A DNA stretch of 64,000 nucleotides from Corinectria fuckeliana. Its lineage: Eukaryota > Ascomycota > Sordariomycetes > Hypocreales > Nectriaceae. Shown here one piece after another: positions 33,264 through 45,201 of this stretch (the stretch's first letter is position 1; the number at the start of each line of letters is the position of its first letter). The position numbers and the translations under genes are program-made. The stretch is taken from NCBI GenBank assembly GCA_019137255.1, contig WPDH01000016.1, forward strand, positions 1-64,000, given 5' to 3'. The notes beneath the pieces were generated by a model. It saw only the letters and a program-made list of their open reading frames with translations, was not told the origin of the DNA and did no database searches.

Positions 33264-35670
33264 ATGGCATCACGAACTGGTTCAACCATGCCTGGACAAA
33301 AGAAGCTCGTTACGTACGGAAAGCCATCGCGCAAGCGACATCTACGCGATCCAATCCCGCCGCGGGCCGCCGAATCCCTTACTGCATCGTCGGAACGCCC
33401 AGCCGCCGTTGCCATCGATGAGGTCGCAAAGCCATCCAAACCGCGTGGTGCAGTGCCGCCTCCCGAATCATTGCCGAGGCCATCCACCAGCAATCACCCA
33501 ACTGTTCAGTATGGCCGTGATCGCGCTGGGCTCACACAAGAGCACATTTCAAAGTTGCAAGATGACGCGTTCTCAAGAAAACGAAAGCGCCCTCAAACGG
33601 CCCCTTCCGACACAATTCGCGACAATCCAGCAGCGTCTCCGTCTCAAAGACGCCCGAAGCCTCCTACACCGTCGCGACCTCGACCGGTTGATCACTTAAA
33701 GGAAAGCGCCAGCAGTAGCTCAGAGCCTCCGAGGCGAATAAATACGACGAAAGACAGCCCCAGAAGTCTTGGCAACAGAACCCAGCCTCCCGATGGTGTC
33801 ACAACCGTTCCATCAAGCAGTAGAGCTCGCTCGGGCGCGCAACCGAGCATCAGCGGCCATGGCGATCATGGAGCAAGCTCCCAAGCCCGTCGCCCTCGTT
33901 TGATTGACGCTCTCGCCGCTCAGAGATCCAACAGCCCAGAGTCTGATTCATCGCTGGAAAAGGAAGGACTCACACAGTCTCTCCTTAGTGGACCAGCAAA
34001 GCCCTCGCTGAAGCCCCCAACTCTGGCTCGAGACGACTCAACTACGCGGCCAAAGGCACGTCCAGGTGTGATTTTGCAAGGCAAAAGGGTCAAGTACACC
34101 TACGGCGAGACCCGCACCATCCTCAACGATTCTCAGAAGACGGTCGACTCTGGCATGGGCAGCTGTGAAGACGATCTAGATGCATTGTTAGCCACTCCTC
34201 CGCTGCTCTCCCAGCCCGATCTCTTCTCGATCAGCGATGACGATGTTGATTTGGATGGGGACGTTCGACCTGCAATTAAAAGTGTTCACGAGCTACGACG
34301 AGCCGGGGCAAACAATCGATTCGCCGACGAGATGGAGGACCTCCTTGCCAGAATCGGAACGCCGAGCAGTGGTCCTTCATCCATGAGGAGGAACGCATTG
34401 CTCGAGTTGGCTCAAAAGTTGCAGCGCAAAGACTTTATTACTCAATTTCGCGACCACGCCACCCGTGATAAGGTCGCGGTAGATGTTGGTCAGGAAGTGG
34501 ATGTGATCAGCGGGTTTGCACTAACGGCCATACTCATCACATTTTTAAAATTCAACCCTGCCGCGCATCTCCTCCGTCAGCTGGCTGAAGATGGACTCGG
34601 AAAGATGCTAGGTCGTCTTCTTCGTATATCCGAAGACGTCGACGCGTTAGCAGCTCAGAAGAAGATGAGGCTTTCAGGGGCCACCAGGAGGTCGCTGGGT
34701 GAGGTAAAGACGACTATGATGCGTATGGATATTTGGCAAGGCCGTCGTCTTGAGGAGCTTCCCCCGCAGACTCTTGGCCTACAGCTGCTGAACATATTGT
34801 GTCGACGCGTGGATCCAGGATACTCTGCAGGGGTTGTCAAGGACACGAAACATGATCTCATTGCCATCATGGATCATTACACGGATGCCGCTGCAGGCCA
34901 GGATACGGACTTTTGTCTCGTCGTGTCGATTCTGGAGTCTCAGTCGACCCTAACAATGGATGATGACGATGAAGTTTCCTGGATCCTCCAACAAACGCCC
35001 AAGATTGCACAGTTCTTGTCACATGCTCTTCTCAAATGGTCAGAGAAGCCCACTGACATGCAGTCGGCCATCATCAAGCTCGCAATCAACACGTCAAACA
35101 CGGCACAGGGAGCGGCGGGGTTGAACAACGGAACTTTGCTCTCCAGACTCTCAAGCCGTATCTGCGCAGGCTTCAAGTCCGCCCAGGAGGCGATCAGTAA
35201 CAGTAGTTTGCGCAGCGAGTCGTATGACGGGTTACTGCTGATTCTCGGAGTCATGATCAACATCCTGGAGCACTGTCCGCCCGCAAGAGAGAGCGTTGAT
35301 GACGGGTCCCTGGAGAGCTTGGTGGCTCTATACGAGCAGAACCAGGCTTCTACGAGCGAGGTAAGCAAATTGATACAATATCCGTGCAAGCACAAAGAGG
35401 CCGCAGACACTGACGACACGGCAGGCCGATTCAGTAGAAAAGTCACAGCTCAGTGTGGCGGTTGGGTATCTCGCCGTCCTCCTTGGCTACTTATCCCTAG
35501 TGGGATCGGTGCGACGACGCTTGGCTGACCGGGCGGGTGGAGAAGGGGTCTCTGGGCTGATAGGATCGATTCAAGAGTTCATTGGTATGTATAGATCTGT
35601 AGATAGCAAGGTGCACGAGCTCGAGGGACTTGTGAACGAGCTCCAGCGGATGCCGCGGGTGTCGCGATGA
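33264..35670 (+). CDS. wpl1: WAPL-family cohesin release factor
   Basis: Two exons, 33264-35360 and 35425-35670, code 780 residues. The first 330 residues are disordered and basic, rich in Ser, Pro and Arg. The WAPL domain begins near residue 340 (VHELRRAGANNRFADEMEDLLARI), followed by helical repeats with LLELAQKLQRKDFITQFRDHA, LRQLAEDGLGKMLGRLLRI and LGLQLLNILCRRVDPG, and ends near residue 740. WAPL proteins act in the nucleus with PDS5 to open the cohesin ring and so regulate sister-chromatid cohesion and loop size. The ATG chosen is the first in frame; upstream only a non-ATG codon would extend it. Confidence 0.9.
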
Positions 35671-36591
35671 CAGAAAGTCTATAAACGCGTGTTTGATACC
35701 TAAACTTGATTGTCGTTGGCAATGACGATGATTGTGTGACGTGGGGTTGTATCGTGGCATGTTCGATGAGTTCGGAGATGAGGCGGCCATTCTGACTATC
35801 AGATCAGTCAGTGGACGGTGAGCTGAGAAGACGGTGAGAAAGCAGGAAGCAAGGCAGTTCCATTCCGTGTTGTTGGTCAACACACCACGATGAGGCGGAC
35901 TCCAGGCTTGTCCCCTCAACCAACTGCATCGACTGCAATTAAGGAAACAGGAAACCGGTCACTTCCTAGATGCATACCGGCTCACGGGCCATGCATCCAA
36001 TGCGGAGCTCGTCCTGGCTATATACATACCGTAGGTGCTAGCGGTAGTCGGCGGCGCCACGTACTAGCTTAGACGAGACTAGTAAGTACCCTGGACGGTT
36101 TAGGAACCTGGAACCACGAGCAAGATGAATGATGCAAGGGGAGAAGCGAAGGAGGGAGGGGCGATGGATGGAGGGGCACATCCCTAGTTAAGGCAATCCC
36201 GAAGTTGCACATGGCTCCTTGACTTCCGCCTGCTGCACCTAGCATCAGCACCAGCGCAGCTCTACCCATCAGACAGTAGTTGCATACTACACAGCGTACA
36301 GCGTACAACATACAGCATACAGCATACAGCATAGGTTACAGCATACAGCCCACGGCTTATTATAGCAGACGCCAGCGTACTGCACAATTGCGACGCACCA
36401 CACACCACACACCATACACCATACATACAGCAAGCATACTTCGTACATACCTGTCGCCCGTGTTTGTTTCCTCGTCAGGGAGCTGAGCCATTGACCCTTG
36501 CCCCTCGACGCCGTCGTCGAAGCATCTTCACCCGCCTCTTCCCTCGTTCCAGTGCCGTGGCTGCGCTCATCGCAGTCGGCCAAACAACACA
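35671..36591. other. Intergenic region, WAPL gene to RHEB gene
   Basis: The region contains the 3' flank of the WAPL gene and the RHEB promoter. Two simple repeats lie in it, a CATACAG 7-mer array (36290-36350) and a CACACCATA-rich tract (36395-36430). The protein frames over them are repeat artefacts. Confidence 0.5.
36290..36350. repeat. CATACAG heptamer microsatellite
   Basis: At least five near-perfect CATACAG or CGTACAG/CATACAA units lie in tandem about 250-300 bases upstream of the RHEB start codon. Confidence 0.75.
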
Positions 36592-37368
36592 ATGCCGTCC
36601 CCCAAGCAGAGAAAGGTCGCCATTGTCGGCAGCCGTTCTGTAGGTACGTTTGCCTCCCCGACTGCAACACCTGCCCTTCCCCAAAAAGTGCAAGACATGT
36701 GACGACGAACCTGGACCTGGTCATGGTCATGGAACGTGCGTACTCCCGAAACCAGAGGTTGACTCGCGACAGGCAAATCATCCCTAGCGGTGCGGTTCGT
36801 CGACGGACACTTCGTCGACAGCTACTACCCGACAATCGAGAATACGTTTAGCAAGACGATCCGGTACAAGGGGCAGGACTACGCCACCGAGATTGTCGAT
36901 ACGGCCGGGCAGGACGAGTACAGCATTCTGAACTCGAAGCACTTCATCGGCATCCATGGATACATGCTCGTCTATTCCGTGTCATCGCTGCCGTCGTTTG
37001 AAATGGTGCAGGTCATCCGCGAAAAGATTCTCAGCCACCTGGTGAGTACTTGTCGTCACCGAGACGAAACATACATTAAAGGCCAAGAGGGCGGCGTCGC
37101 TAACGTCAGGCGTCTTCGCTTTCCGTAGGGCACCGAATCTGTACCCATCGTCATTGTCGGCAACAAGAGCGATCTCCGTCCCGAGCAGCGCCAGGTCACC
37201 CCGGAGGATGGTCAGAAGGTATCGGAGAAGATCCAGTGCGGCTGGACAGAAGCGAGCGCACGATATAACGAAAACGTCAGCAAGGCCTTTGAGCTGTTGA
37301 TTGCCCAGATCGAGAAGTCGCAGAACCCGGGCGAGGCCCCAGCGAAAGGCAATTGCCATCTCATGTAG
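36592..37368 (+). CDS. rhb1: RHEB-type small GTPase
   Basis: Three exons, 36592-36643, 36773-37041 and 37129-37368, give 186 residues. The P-loop GSRSVGKSS has Arg where Ras has Gly12, a Rheb hallmark. The switch regions are DSYYPTIENTFSK and DTAGQDEYS, G4 is NKSDL, and G5 is EASA. The C-terminus CHLM is a CaaX farnesylation box. RHEB activates TORC1 and influences amino-acid uptake in fungi; it works at endomembranes. The first intron, of 129 bases, splits the P-loop codon for Gly. Confidence 0.96.
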
Positions 37369-38046
37369 AGATCCCCGACAAACCTAGGGGTTTACGAGGT
37401 TAAGGCACAGGACTGGACAGCCGTCGCCCAATGGATTAGGTATGGGCACCAGGGCACATGGAATGGTCTCGCCCCGGCGCGGGATGAAGATTTGCCTGTT
37501 TGTTAGTCTAGAGTAGGATTACTTTGTCAACTTTCCACCTTGCCTAGAAACTTGCCTATTGTCTAGAATATACGCTGACTTGTAACCGCAACCTGACACT
37601 CTGACTCACTTCGGCATATCGGTTGAGAGGATTCGCATTTTGTGCGACCAAGTAGGCATCTCACGCACTTTACTTACTAACCTACCTAGGTACTCGGCAT
37701 GTCTGAACGCTGACGCATTGACTGATAGTTATCAACTATGGCTTATCCCGTCCGCCGGCTGGCAGTCTATTTACAGCTCGTCCTGTAAGTTCGGGCCGGG
37801 GAATATTCGTGCGCGTTCCAATAGGGACATCTAGTAAAATCTGCACAGGGCTCGGCTCTGACCCTCCAAAGATCCATGAAATCATCATGTGCATGTTGGA
37901 AGTACAGCACAAGTACTGTGTCGCTCCCGGACCTAACCCATTTTTAGCTGGCTGTCCCACGATCAATAGGCGACTAGTACGTATTACTTGCACACTGGTT
38001 TCGCCTCGTTACTTGCATACCTACCTACCTACTTACTAAGTAGGGA
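37369..38046. other. Intergenic region, RHEB gene to the MULE-like element
   Basis: The region has normal GC content with a short TACC-repeat run at about 38015-38040 just before the transposon. No gene was seen. Confidence 0.5.
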
Positions 38047-38055
38047 CCGACGACA
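38047..38055. repeat. Left 9-base target-site duplication of the MULE-like element
   Basis: CCGACGACA directly abuts the left terminal inverted repeat, and the identical 9 bases directly follow the right one (41960-41968). A 9-base duplication is typical of Mutator-like transposons. Confidence 0.85.
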
Positions 38056-38144
38056 GGCGACTCATAGGTGCACAGCCGGCTGTGCGTTTAATATCACGTG
38101 ATTAGCCGCACAGCCGGCTATGCGAATAAGATCCGTTATGTAAG
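38056..38144 (+). repeat. Left terminal inverted repeat with two copies of a 16-base palindrome
   Basis: These 89 bases are the inverted copy of 41871-41959 apart from one A/G difference. The palindrome GCACAGCCGGCTGTGC occupies 38070-38085 and recurs with one change (A for G) at 38108-38123. Between them lies TCACGTGA, another palindrome. Two internal palindromes per end suggest protein-binding sites, possibly for the transposase. Confidence 0.9.
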
Positions 38145-41100
38145 CCGGATGCTAGTGCGTATAATATGTATATGTAATATTATAGCTTTTCTTAATATAA
38201 TTAAACAGAGGGATAATTTATAGTATAGGTAGCTACTTAATATATATTATCTAATCTCTTAGTAATATATTAGGGTCCTTAAGACTATAATAAATGTATA
38301 ATACCTTATAATAATACTATCTTATTATAGTATTATAGCTATAACTATATATATTAATCACTCTTATTATATAGTATATAAAGCAGGGCTTTACCTCTTA
38401 GAAGAAGCTCTTTATTTCTTATTAAATTTTACTATAAAGATATATAACTATAACTAAAGCTAGTATTAGAACACTTAGAGCTTTCTGATCTATATAGATA
38501 GTATAATAATATAAGTAGGGCTTTTAATAGTAAACTATAATAACTAATTTATTTTATAGCCTATTACTAATAACTAATAAGAACAGCTACTAAGCTATCT
38601 TTTTTATATATTATTAGTCTTATTCTCTGTTAAGTATTAGAGATTTACTACTATCTTACTAACAGATCTAACCTCTCTTATAATACTATATATAGACCCT
38701 TAGGCACTTATAAGAGCTTAAGCCACTTAATATCCTTCTTAGGGGTAGTATATTACTATAGAGGTACTACTATTTAGATATTAGATTAGGAGGGAGTAGT
38801 ATATTAAGTATTTTAATAATATTTTTTAATAATAGCACTCTCTTTTAGATATAATACCTATATAGACTTATAATTAACTTTAAGCTCTTAATACTTTATA
38901 TTATAATATAAGTATTATAGTCCTAGGTATAATATAGCTAACAGCTATTATAAGAATAACTAGTAACCTATAAAATCTTTAGGTAATAAAAAGATTAGAA
39001 ATATATATTTAGTATATTACCTTAGATAGATATATTTAGTAGATATAGTAAGAAATATAGTAATATTATTAAATAGTTTAATAAATATAATATTATATTA
39101 TTATTTCTACTTCTCTTATTATCTTATATATAACTATTAAGCCTATAGAACTTTATATAAGAACTTAGCTAGAACTATATTAAATTAAGCTATTAGATTA
39201 TTATATTTATACTTAGAGATTCTTCTTTTTCTTCTCTTTCTAATAATATATTATAATTATATTTCTTATTTCTTATTTATATTTTAGCAGGGGGGGTTCT
39301 TATTATTATACTATCTCTCTTATAATTAAAGATCTCTTTTTACTATATCCTAAATATTTTATATACCTTACTATCTTAAGAATAGCTGCTCTACTATTTT
39401 TACCTTTATATTTTATTTAACCTGCTTATTCTTAGCCTTATCCTAATTAAGATAACTTATTATCTCCTTTTTAGTTTAGTCCCTAATACTACTTTCTGTC
39501 TTATAATAACTTCTTATTTACTTAAAGTTAAAACACTAGTTATATTCTGCTTTACTATAGTATAAAGATAGTCTTATTACCCTCTAGTATTACTAGTTAG
39601 TCTTTAAGGCTCCCTAAGGTAATATAGTAAACTAGGCCTTTTATGCTTTTTTATATTACTAAAAGATAGTATAAGAGTTATTAGCTTATAATATAAGTAT
39701 TATAACAGTTGCTAGTCTAGCTGCTATAAAGAATAGTATATAGGTTATTATATATATTATTATATATATTATTATACAGGCTATAATCTTAGATACTATA
39801 GATAATCCAGTTAGAGATAATAGGGATAGTAAGCAAGTTATAAAGCAAGTAGTTATATATATTATTATAGTGATTTAAGCAGGAGCTTATAGTAGATGCT
39901 TATAATATAAGAGGTATACTTTAGACCTTATTATATAACTTTACTTATAATATCTTAAACATATTAGTAGTGCTTTTAGTTATACTGCTTTTTTAATATA
40001 TTTAAATATAGAGAGCTTATATTATATGCTTATTAGTAGTAATATTAAAGTAGCTACTAGGTGATTAAACTACTTATAAGGCTTAATAATAAGCTAAGAG
40101 GTCTCTAATTATTAGAAATACTAATATAAATAAAAATAATATAGCTAAAAGAGTAGACTTTACACTAGTAAAAGCTAAAAAGTATAAGTATATAGTAGAC
40201 TAAAAGTCTTAGTGAAAACTCTTATATATAAAGAATAATCTTTTAATAGCTATTCCTACTAAGTCTTAACCTTTTATAAGGCCTTATATAAGACCTAACT
40301 ATAGATATTACTATATAATACCCTAGATAGCTTAAAAGGTGTGCTAATTTGTTACTTAGCTTAGTTAGCTTTAAGTTTAGAAAGCTAGTTTAATAAAATA
40401 AGCTTAATAATCTTCTAAGCCTTAAAAAGATTAACCTGTAAGGTTTTTAAGTAACTCTTAATAAGCTAATAAATACTCTTAGCTCTTAATATAATATATT
40501 ACTTAAAGTGTAAATATTAGTAAACCCACACTTTTATAAACCTCTCTTTGTAAAGATTTAGCCAGGTTTCTATAATATAGCCCACTTTATTAAGATAAGT
40601 AAAAATATACTACTTCTTAAACTTTTTAAGCCTCTTATTATAGATATTCTTAGTTGTTAAAGTAATAATCTTATACTATAGACTATAAAATACCTTCTAC
40701 TTTTTATACTCTTAAGGGTTACTTTTATCTTAAGTAAATATAAGTATATAATAACTTAGGATAGTTTTATTAATATACTAGAGGTATAATATTAAGGCTA
40801 ACTTAGAAAAGTAAGAAAAAGAGAAAATAGTATTTATATAAGTAAGATAGTAATTTATAAGTATTACAGATAGAAAAGCCACTTTATAAAGCTTATATAA
40901 ATATTATAACCACTTAAAAGCCTAGATAAAGTTATTCTCTTTCTTACTACTAAGAAATATAAATATAATATAAAAGAATCACTTATAAGTATTAATACTA
41001 ACTATATTAAGAAGAGGTATCTTATACTTATTAGTCTTATATATACAGTCTAATATAAGCACTTCTAGATATAATTTAAGGTATTTTAGTAACTATAAAT

Positions 41101-41870
41101 ATACAAATAATACTATTATAACTTTACTACTCTTATTAAGGCGAATTTAACTTTAGAAGCTATCACTCTTAAGCTAATTAGTAAGAGTATATATATTATT
41201 TTAGCTTTTAGTAAGCTCTTACTTATCTTATATAATATAGTTATAAATATCTTACTATATAGTAAGTATATCTAAGGTTATATATAAATAAGATTTAATC
41301 TCCTTTAGTATAACACCTATATTAGTAAGTTAGTAGACTATTAATTTATCTAAGGATACTAGTTAATAATATATTAGATATACTATCTTATTAAAGCTTA
41401 GTTTATAATTATATTAATTAAAGCTAGCCTTAAGATAATATATTAGACTCTATATAGTCTTATATAAGCTTTCTTTTACTATAACAGAGAAGAGGCATCT
41501 TATATAATATATTATAGTTTTCTATTACTATTTCCTAAAGGCAGAAAAGGTATAGCTAGCTTTATAGTCACAGTTAAAAATAATACTAGTCCTTCTACTA
41601 GGGGTCTTCTAAGAGCTTTTAACAATAAAAGCATAGCCTTATAGTACTGCCTAAGTATTAATTATAGTAGCTACTTCCTCTTATAAGCAGAAGTGGCCTT
41701 CAGGAGGGAGAATATCATCAGGGAAGCAATAAGAAACATCAATTAGGTTTATTATAGTAGAAGAAGAGCAGAGGAAGTTAAATTAATACTGTAGAAGCTG
41801 CTAATCGTTAAATTAAGAGGCTAACTTGCGGTAAATAACCCTCTTTTAATAATGCTACGTATCTGATTTA

Positions 41871-41959
41871 CTTACATAACGGATCTTATTCGCACAGCCG
41901 GCTGTGCGGCTAATCACGTGATATTAAACGCACAGCCGGCTGTGCACCTATGAGTCGCC
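41871..41959 (-). repeat. Right terminal inverted repeat of the MULE-like element
   Basis: It mirrors the left terminus. The 16-base palindrome GCACAGCCGGCTGTGC is perfect in both positions here, 41892-41907 and 41930-41945. CpG sites are intact, in contrast to the element's interior. Confidence 0.9.
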
Positions 41960-41968
41960 CCGACGACA
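41960..41968. repeat. Right 9-base target-site duplication
   Basis: CCGACGACA here equals the 9 bases at 38047-38055, completing the duplication that brackets the transposon. Confidence 0.85.
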
Positions 41969-42473
41969 GGCTTCACCTGAGATAGGCTTTCAAAAAGATG
42001 TGGCTTCCTCTAGGCCTACAGGAATCAGAAACTCCAACGGGGGGCTCATCATTCTCACCTACGCTTTAAGCTTCATCACCCAACTCCTTTTGTTGTCGTC
42101 TCTTTAGGCCGCCATTGTACTTGTTTGTCCTTCTACCCCACGAAAATACACTTATTGACCAGCCTTGTACAGTGACAAGATGTAGGGTAGGCCCAGCCCG
42201 GTCAGAAATGCGTACGTGCACTGGCGTCTGTCTAAGCCGCAAGTCATACGCCTCACCACCACGTCCAACAAGCCTGCGTCTTTGACTCTTTGAGGCCCTC
42301 CTCTGCTCTCTTATTCTCGCGTCCTTCACCCTACATAAACCCCGAGGCGGCGTCCGCACACCCCTTTTTCTCTGTCTTTCGCGGTACTGGTTTCTTTTGC
42401 GCCTCTACTACTGCCCAGACTTTTGTCTTGACTGCCAACCAAAACATCCCAGCGACCAACCCGCCTCCCTGCA
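41969..42473. other. Upstream region of the C78 peptidase gene
   Basis: About 500 bases separate the transposon from the peptidase start codon. They are pyrimidine-rich near the end, as in many fungal promoters. No other feature was seen. Confidence 0.5.
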
Positions 42474-44234
42474 ATGGCTACCTCCGAGCCACCCCCCAGC
42501 TGTCCCTTTTGTGGCTTCAAGGCTGGCGAGGAGGAACACGAGATTCTTCTGGTGAGCACGAACCTTTGTGAGAACGATACCTCAGGTTTCCGGCTAACCA
42601 AGGCTCTTTTCCAAAGCATATCGAAACGCACCATCCCGAAGGCCAGTCGCCTTTCGCCCTCGCCGATGAGCCGGTCCCGTGTCCCCAGGACGGCTGTGGC
42701 GAGATGGTCCCGCAGGATGAGTTGGCCTATCACCTGGAGCTCCACGACCTCGAGGCCAAGGACGACGTAGGCGACTCCTCGGAGCAAGTGTCTGCAAGCC
42801 CGGCAATCGTCGCGAGGAAGCCTGACAAGGCTGCACAGGATGCGGCTCACAAGAAGCGGCGTGAGAAGCAAAGCAGCACTATTCAAGCCTGGAAGGCCCT
42901 CTTCGGGGGCCAGAAAGCACGGCACAGCCACGACAGCAGTCATCGAACTCGCCACAAGGCAAAAAAGCTGCCCACCGCCGAGCTGCCTTTGAGTGCCCAG
43001 GCATCTGCATGTGAAGACCCTGATCATACCGAGGCCACTCAGCGGGAGAAAAGTCAACAGTCTGCTCGGTTGGGGGTCCGTACATCTTTACATCCTTCCT
43101 GAAACCCGCAAGACTGACGGCATGTTGCCCTAGAAATCCGAGCTGGGCCGGTTCGCCCACGAGAACAAGATGCCTGCGTGGCTTGTCGAGCTTCTCCAGC
43201 AAGAGGGCCAGGTCACTAACCATGGTGAGACTATGAGACGGTCTTCTATGCTCCATAACGTACTGAATCTCACAATTTCTACCTAGGCGTGATGCCCGTC
43301 CTTGGCCAGCTCCTCGAGCAGAGTCCCTCCACCCAGTACGCATATCTTTGTCACCCGCAAGTGCAACACGTCTCGAAGTTGCGGCGAGAAGGTACCAAGA
43401 CGAAATTATCATGGGAGTAGCCTCCCGTACTGCGCACTACTGACACGTGGTGAAAAAGGTGGTTTCTGCGGGTACAGAAACATTCAGATGCTCGTCTCCC
43501 ACATCATCGGCGCAAAATCAACTGGAGCAGACTTGTTCGGCCCAACCTTTCCCACCATTTTCGAGATCCAGGATCTCATCGAGAATGCCTGGGATATGGG
43601 CTTCAACGCCCAAGGCCGCATAGAGACTGGAGGCGTCAAGGGAACTCGAAAGTACATAGGCACACCAGAGGTAAGTATCCATCCATCACCCTTTGTCGGC
43701 GTCTAGACTATCCTGACAACAAATAGGCACAAGCGGTATTCTGTAGTCTATCAATACCGTAAGTTGGGATACTCTCTGTTCCACAAACCAGCCGTAGAGC
43801 TAACTCGCGTCTTGTTGTAGATGCTCTGTCCAGGCGTTCAAGGCCCAGGATCGTAGCAAAGCAAAGACGCTCTTACTCCAAGGCGTTGAACAATACTTTC
43901 AGGGAGGTATAGAGGATGTGGAAGCAAGAATACATCTCACGGGGCTCCCTCCAATCTACCTTCAACATCCCGGTAAGACAATGAAGCCCTGGGAAACTAC
44001 AGGATGCTAACCGTAACATAAGGACACTCTTTGACGATTGTGGGTATCGAGAAACAAATCGATGGCGGGCTTAACCTTCTCGTATTCGACCCTAGTTTTC
44101 GCGATTCTACCAAGATCAGGCATCTCGTGGGCAAAGCCTTCCGGCATAAGCTATCAACAGTCGATCAAGCAGTGCAGCCATATCGACGAGATGCACAATA
44201 CCTTCGAAAGTACAGCGAATTCGAGGTGCTATAG
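42474..44234 (+). CDS. C78-family peptidase with N-terminal zinc fingers, ZUP1/Mug105-like deubiquitinase
   Basis: Eight exons, 42474-42551, 42617-43075, 43134-43224, 43287-43391, 43459-43670, 43727-43758, 43821-43972 and 44023-44234, give 446 residues. The N-terminus has two C2H2-like fingers (CPFCGF ... HIETHH, and CPQDGCGEM ... HLELH), which in this family can bind ubiquitin. The catalytic domain shows GGFCGYRNIQML with nucleophile C248, then HPGHSLTIVGIE with H378 and LLVFDPS with D399, in the order Cys-His-Asp found in ZUP1-type enzymes. ZUP1 cleaves K63-linked ubiquitin chains and is tied to genome stability; relatives include fission yeast Mug105. Whether this protein acts on ubiquitin or another modifier is inferred. 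Confidence 0.88.
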
Positions 44235-44355
44235 TAAGGTTTTAGCTCTTTCCAGGACGCAGCAGATTCACTAACGAGATGCCAATTATAACAGCCTAAC
44301 GAATGGTGCTGCGGTCTAATAACAGCATCGTGGCTGGTCTTACCCATTGGTTCGA

Positions 44356-45201
44356 TTATTGCTGGTCCTTGAACCAAGCCTGGAGCTTGGCTAGGGCAAG
44401 GCCACGATGAGATATCTTGTTCTTCTCCGACTTGTCCATCTCAGCAAACCTAGTAATTGTCAGTATTATTCCAGGGTCAACGCGAACGCTCTTGAGGAAA
44501 CCGTACGTTTGGCCTTCGTATTCGAACACAGCATCCCATCCTAGACGCGGGCAGTTAGCTTCGGCCGTGTTGAACGGGTTTTATTTTGAGGATCTCACCA
44601 AAGTCGGGGGGTCCTCGTGCGGGAACAATCTTGCCCTGGAAGAAGCGTCAACCAAATCCAGTTCGTTTCGGATTGTTACGTGAAAGTACCGGACAACGGC
44701 CCTGGAAAAGGATGACCTCGTGGCCAGGTCCCGCGGAATACCCAAAGGTGCACACGGCCTCGGCGGATTTATCGGTGTACGCCGCCAAAAGGTTGTTCAG
44801 ACCCTCGTGTCCGATAGATGCCATAAACCATTTACTCAAGAAGGGGAGAGACGTCAGCACACAAGATGCGAGGGGAATGAGGGGGTTTGGTGTTGCTGGG
44901 CAGCATACATGTACGCTCCAGGAAGTCCTTTTAGGGCGTTGTAACAGAGAGCGGTATCTTCAACGAGGACAGGACCCTGAACCTGGGCCAGGGTGAACAA
45001 CAAGCCGAAAGCAGCAGAGAAACGAAGCCTTACTAGTTCAGCGGCCCTGCGGCATTTGGACTCGGTCACCTCCTCCAAGGTACCCTGGACTTCCTCGAGG
45101 TCCACGGGCTGGCTTTGGACCTCGATTTCAGGTTCGAGAATGGCCTTGACCTCGCGCAACTTGTTGGCGTTGCCGGTGATGAAGTTGACGAGGGGAGCCA
45201 T
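44356..45201 (-). CDS. HAM1: Inosine triphosphate pyrophosphatase (HAM1/ITPA)
   Basis: Six exons, 45201-45034, 44982-44909, 44834-44690, 44635-44599, 44540-44507 and 44449-44356, give 183 residues, the family's normal length. The enzyme hydrolyses ITP, dITP and XTP to monophosphates and keeps non-canonical purines out of DNA and RNA. Motifs are FITGNANKLREV at the start, VEDTALCYNAL, LPGAYIKWF, GPPDFGWDAVFEYEG and KNKISHRGLALAKL. The last intron (44450-44506) is 57 bases, a multiple of three with no in-frame stop; removing it gives TFAEMDKSEKNKISHRG, as in the family. Confidence 0.95.

Larger units (their letters stand above)
38056..41959. mobile_element. Mutator-like (MULE) transposon, 3.9 kb, interior destroyed by RIP
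   Basis: The element is 3904 bases. Its ends are inverted repeats of 89 bases with one mismatch, starting GGCGACTCATAGG, and it is flanked by 9-base direct repeats CCGACGACA. Long terminal inverted repeats plus a 9-base duplication are the marks of Mutator-like elements such as fungal Hop. The interior (about 38145-41670) is almost pure A/T with CTTA and TATA strings, no CpG and no usable reading frame, so no transposase can be read. The last 200 bases before the right terminus are less degraded. No gene of the host is interrupted. Confidence 0.85.

Noticed and set aside
36280..36486. Repeat array considered as a CRISPR-like or tandem gene feature
   Set aside because: The units are 7 bases without unique spacers; it is an ordinary microsatellite in a eukaryotic promoter.
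38145..41870. AT-only block considered as mitochondrial DNA or centromere core
   Set aside because: It is bounded by exact terminal inverted repeats and a 9-base target duplication, so it is a mutated transposon.
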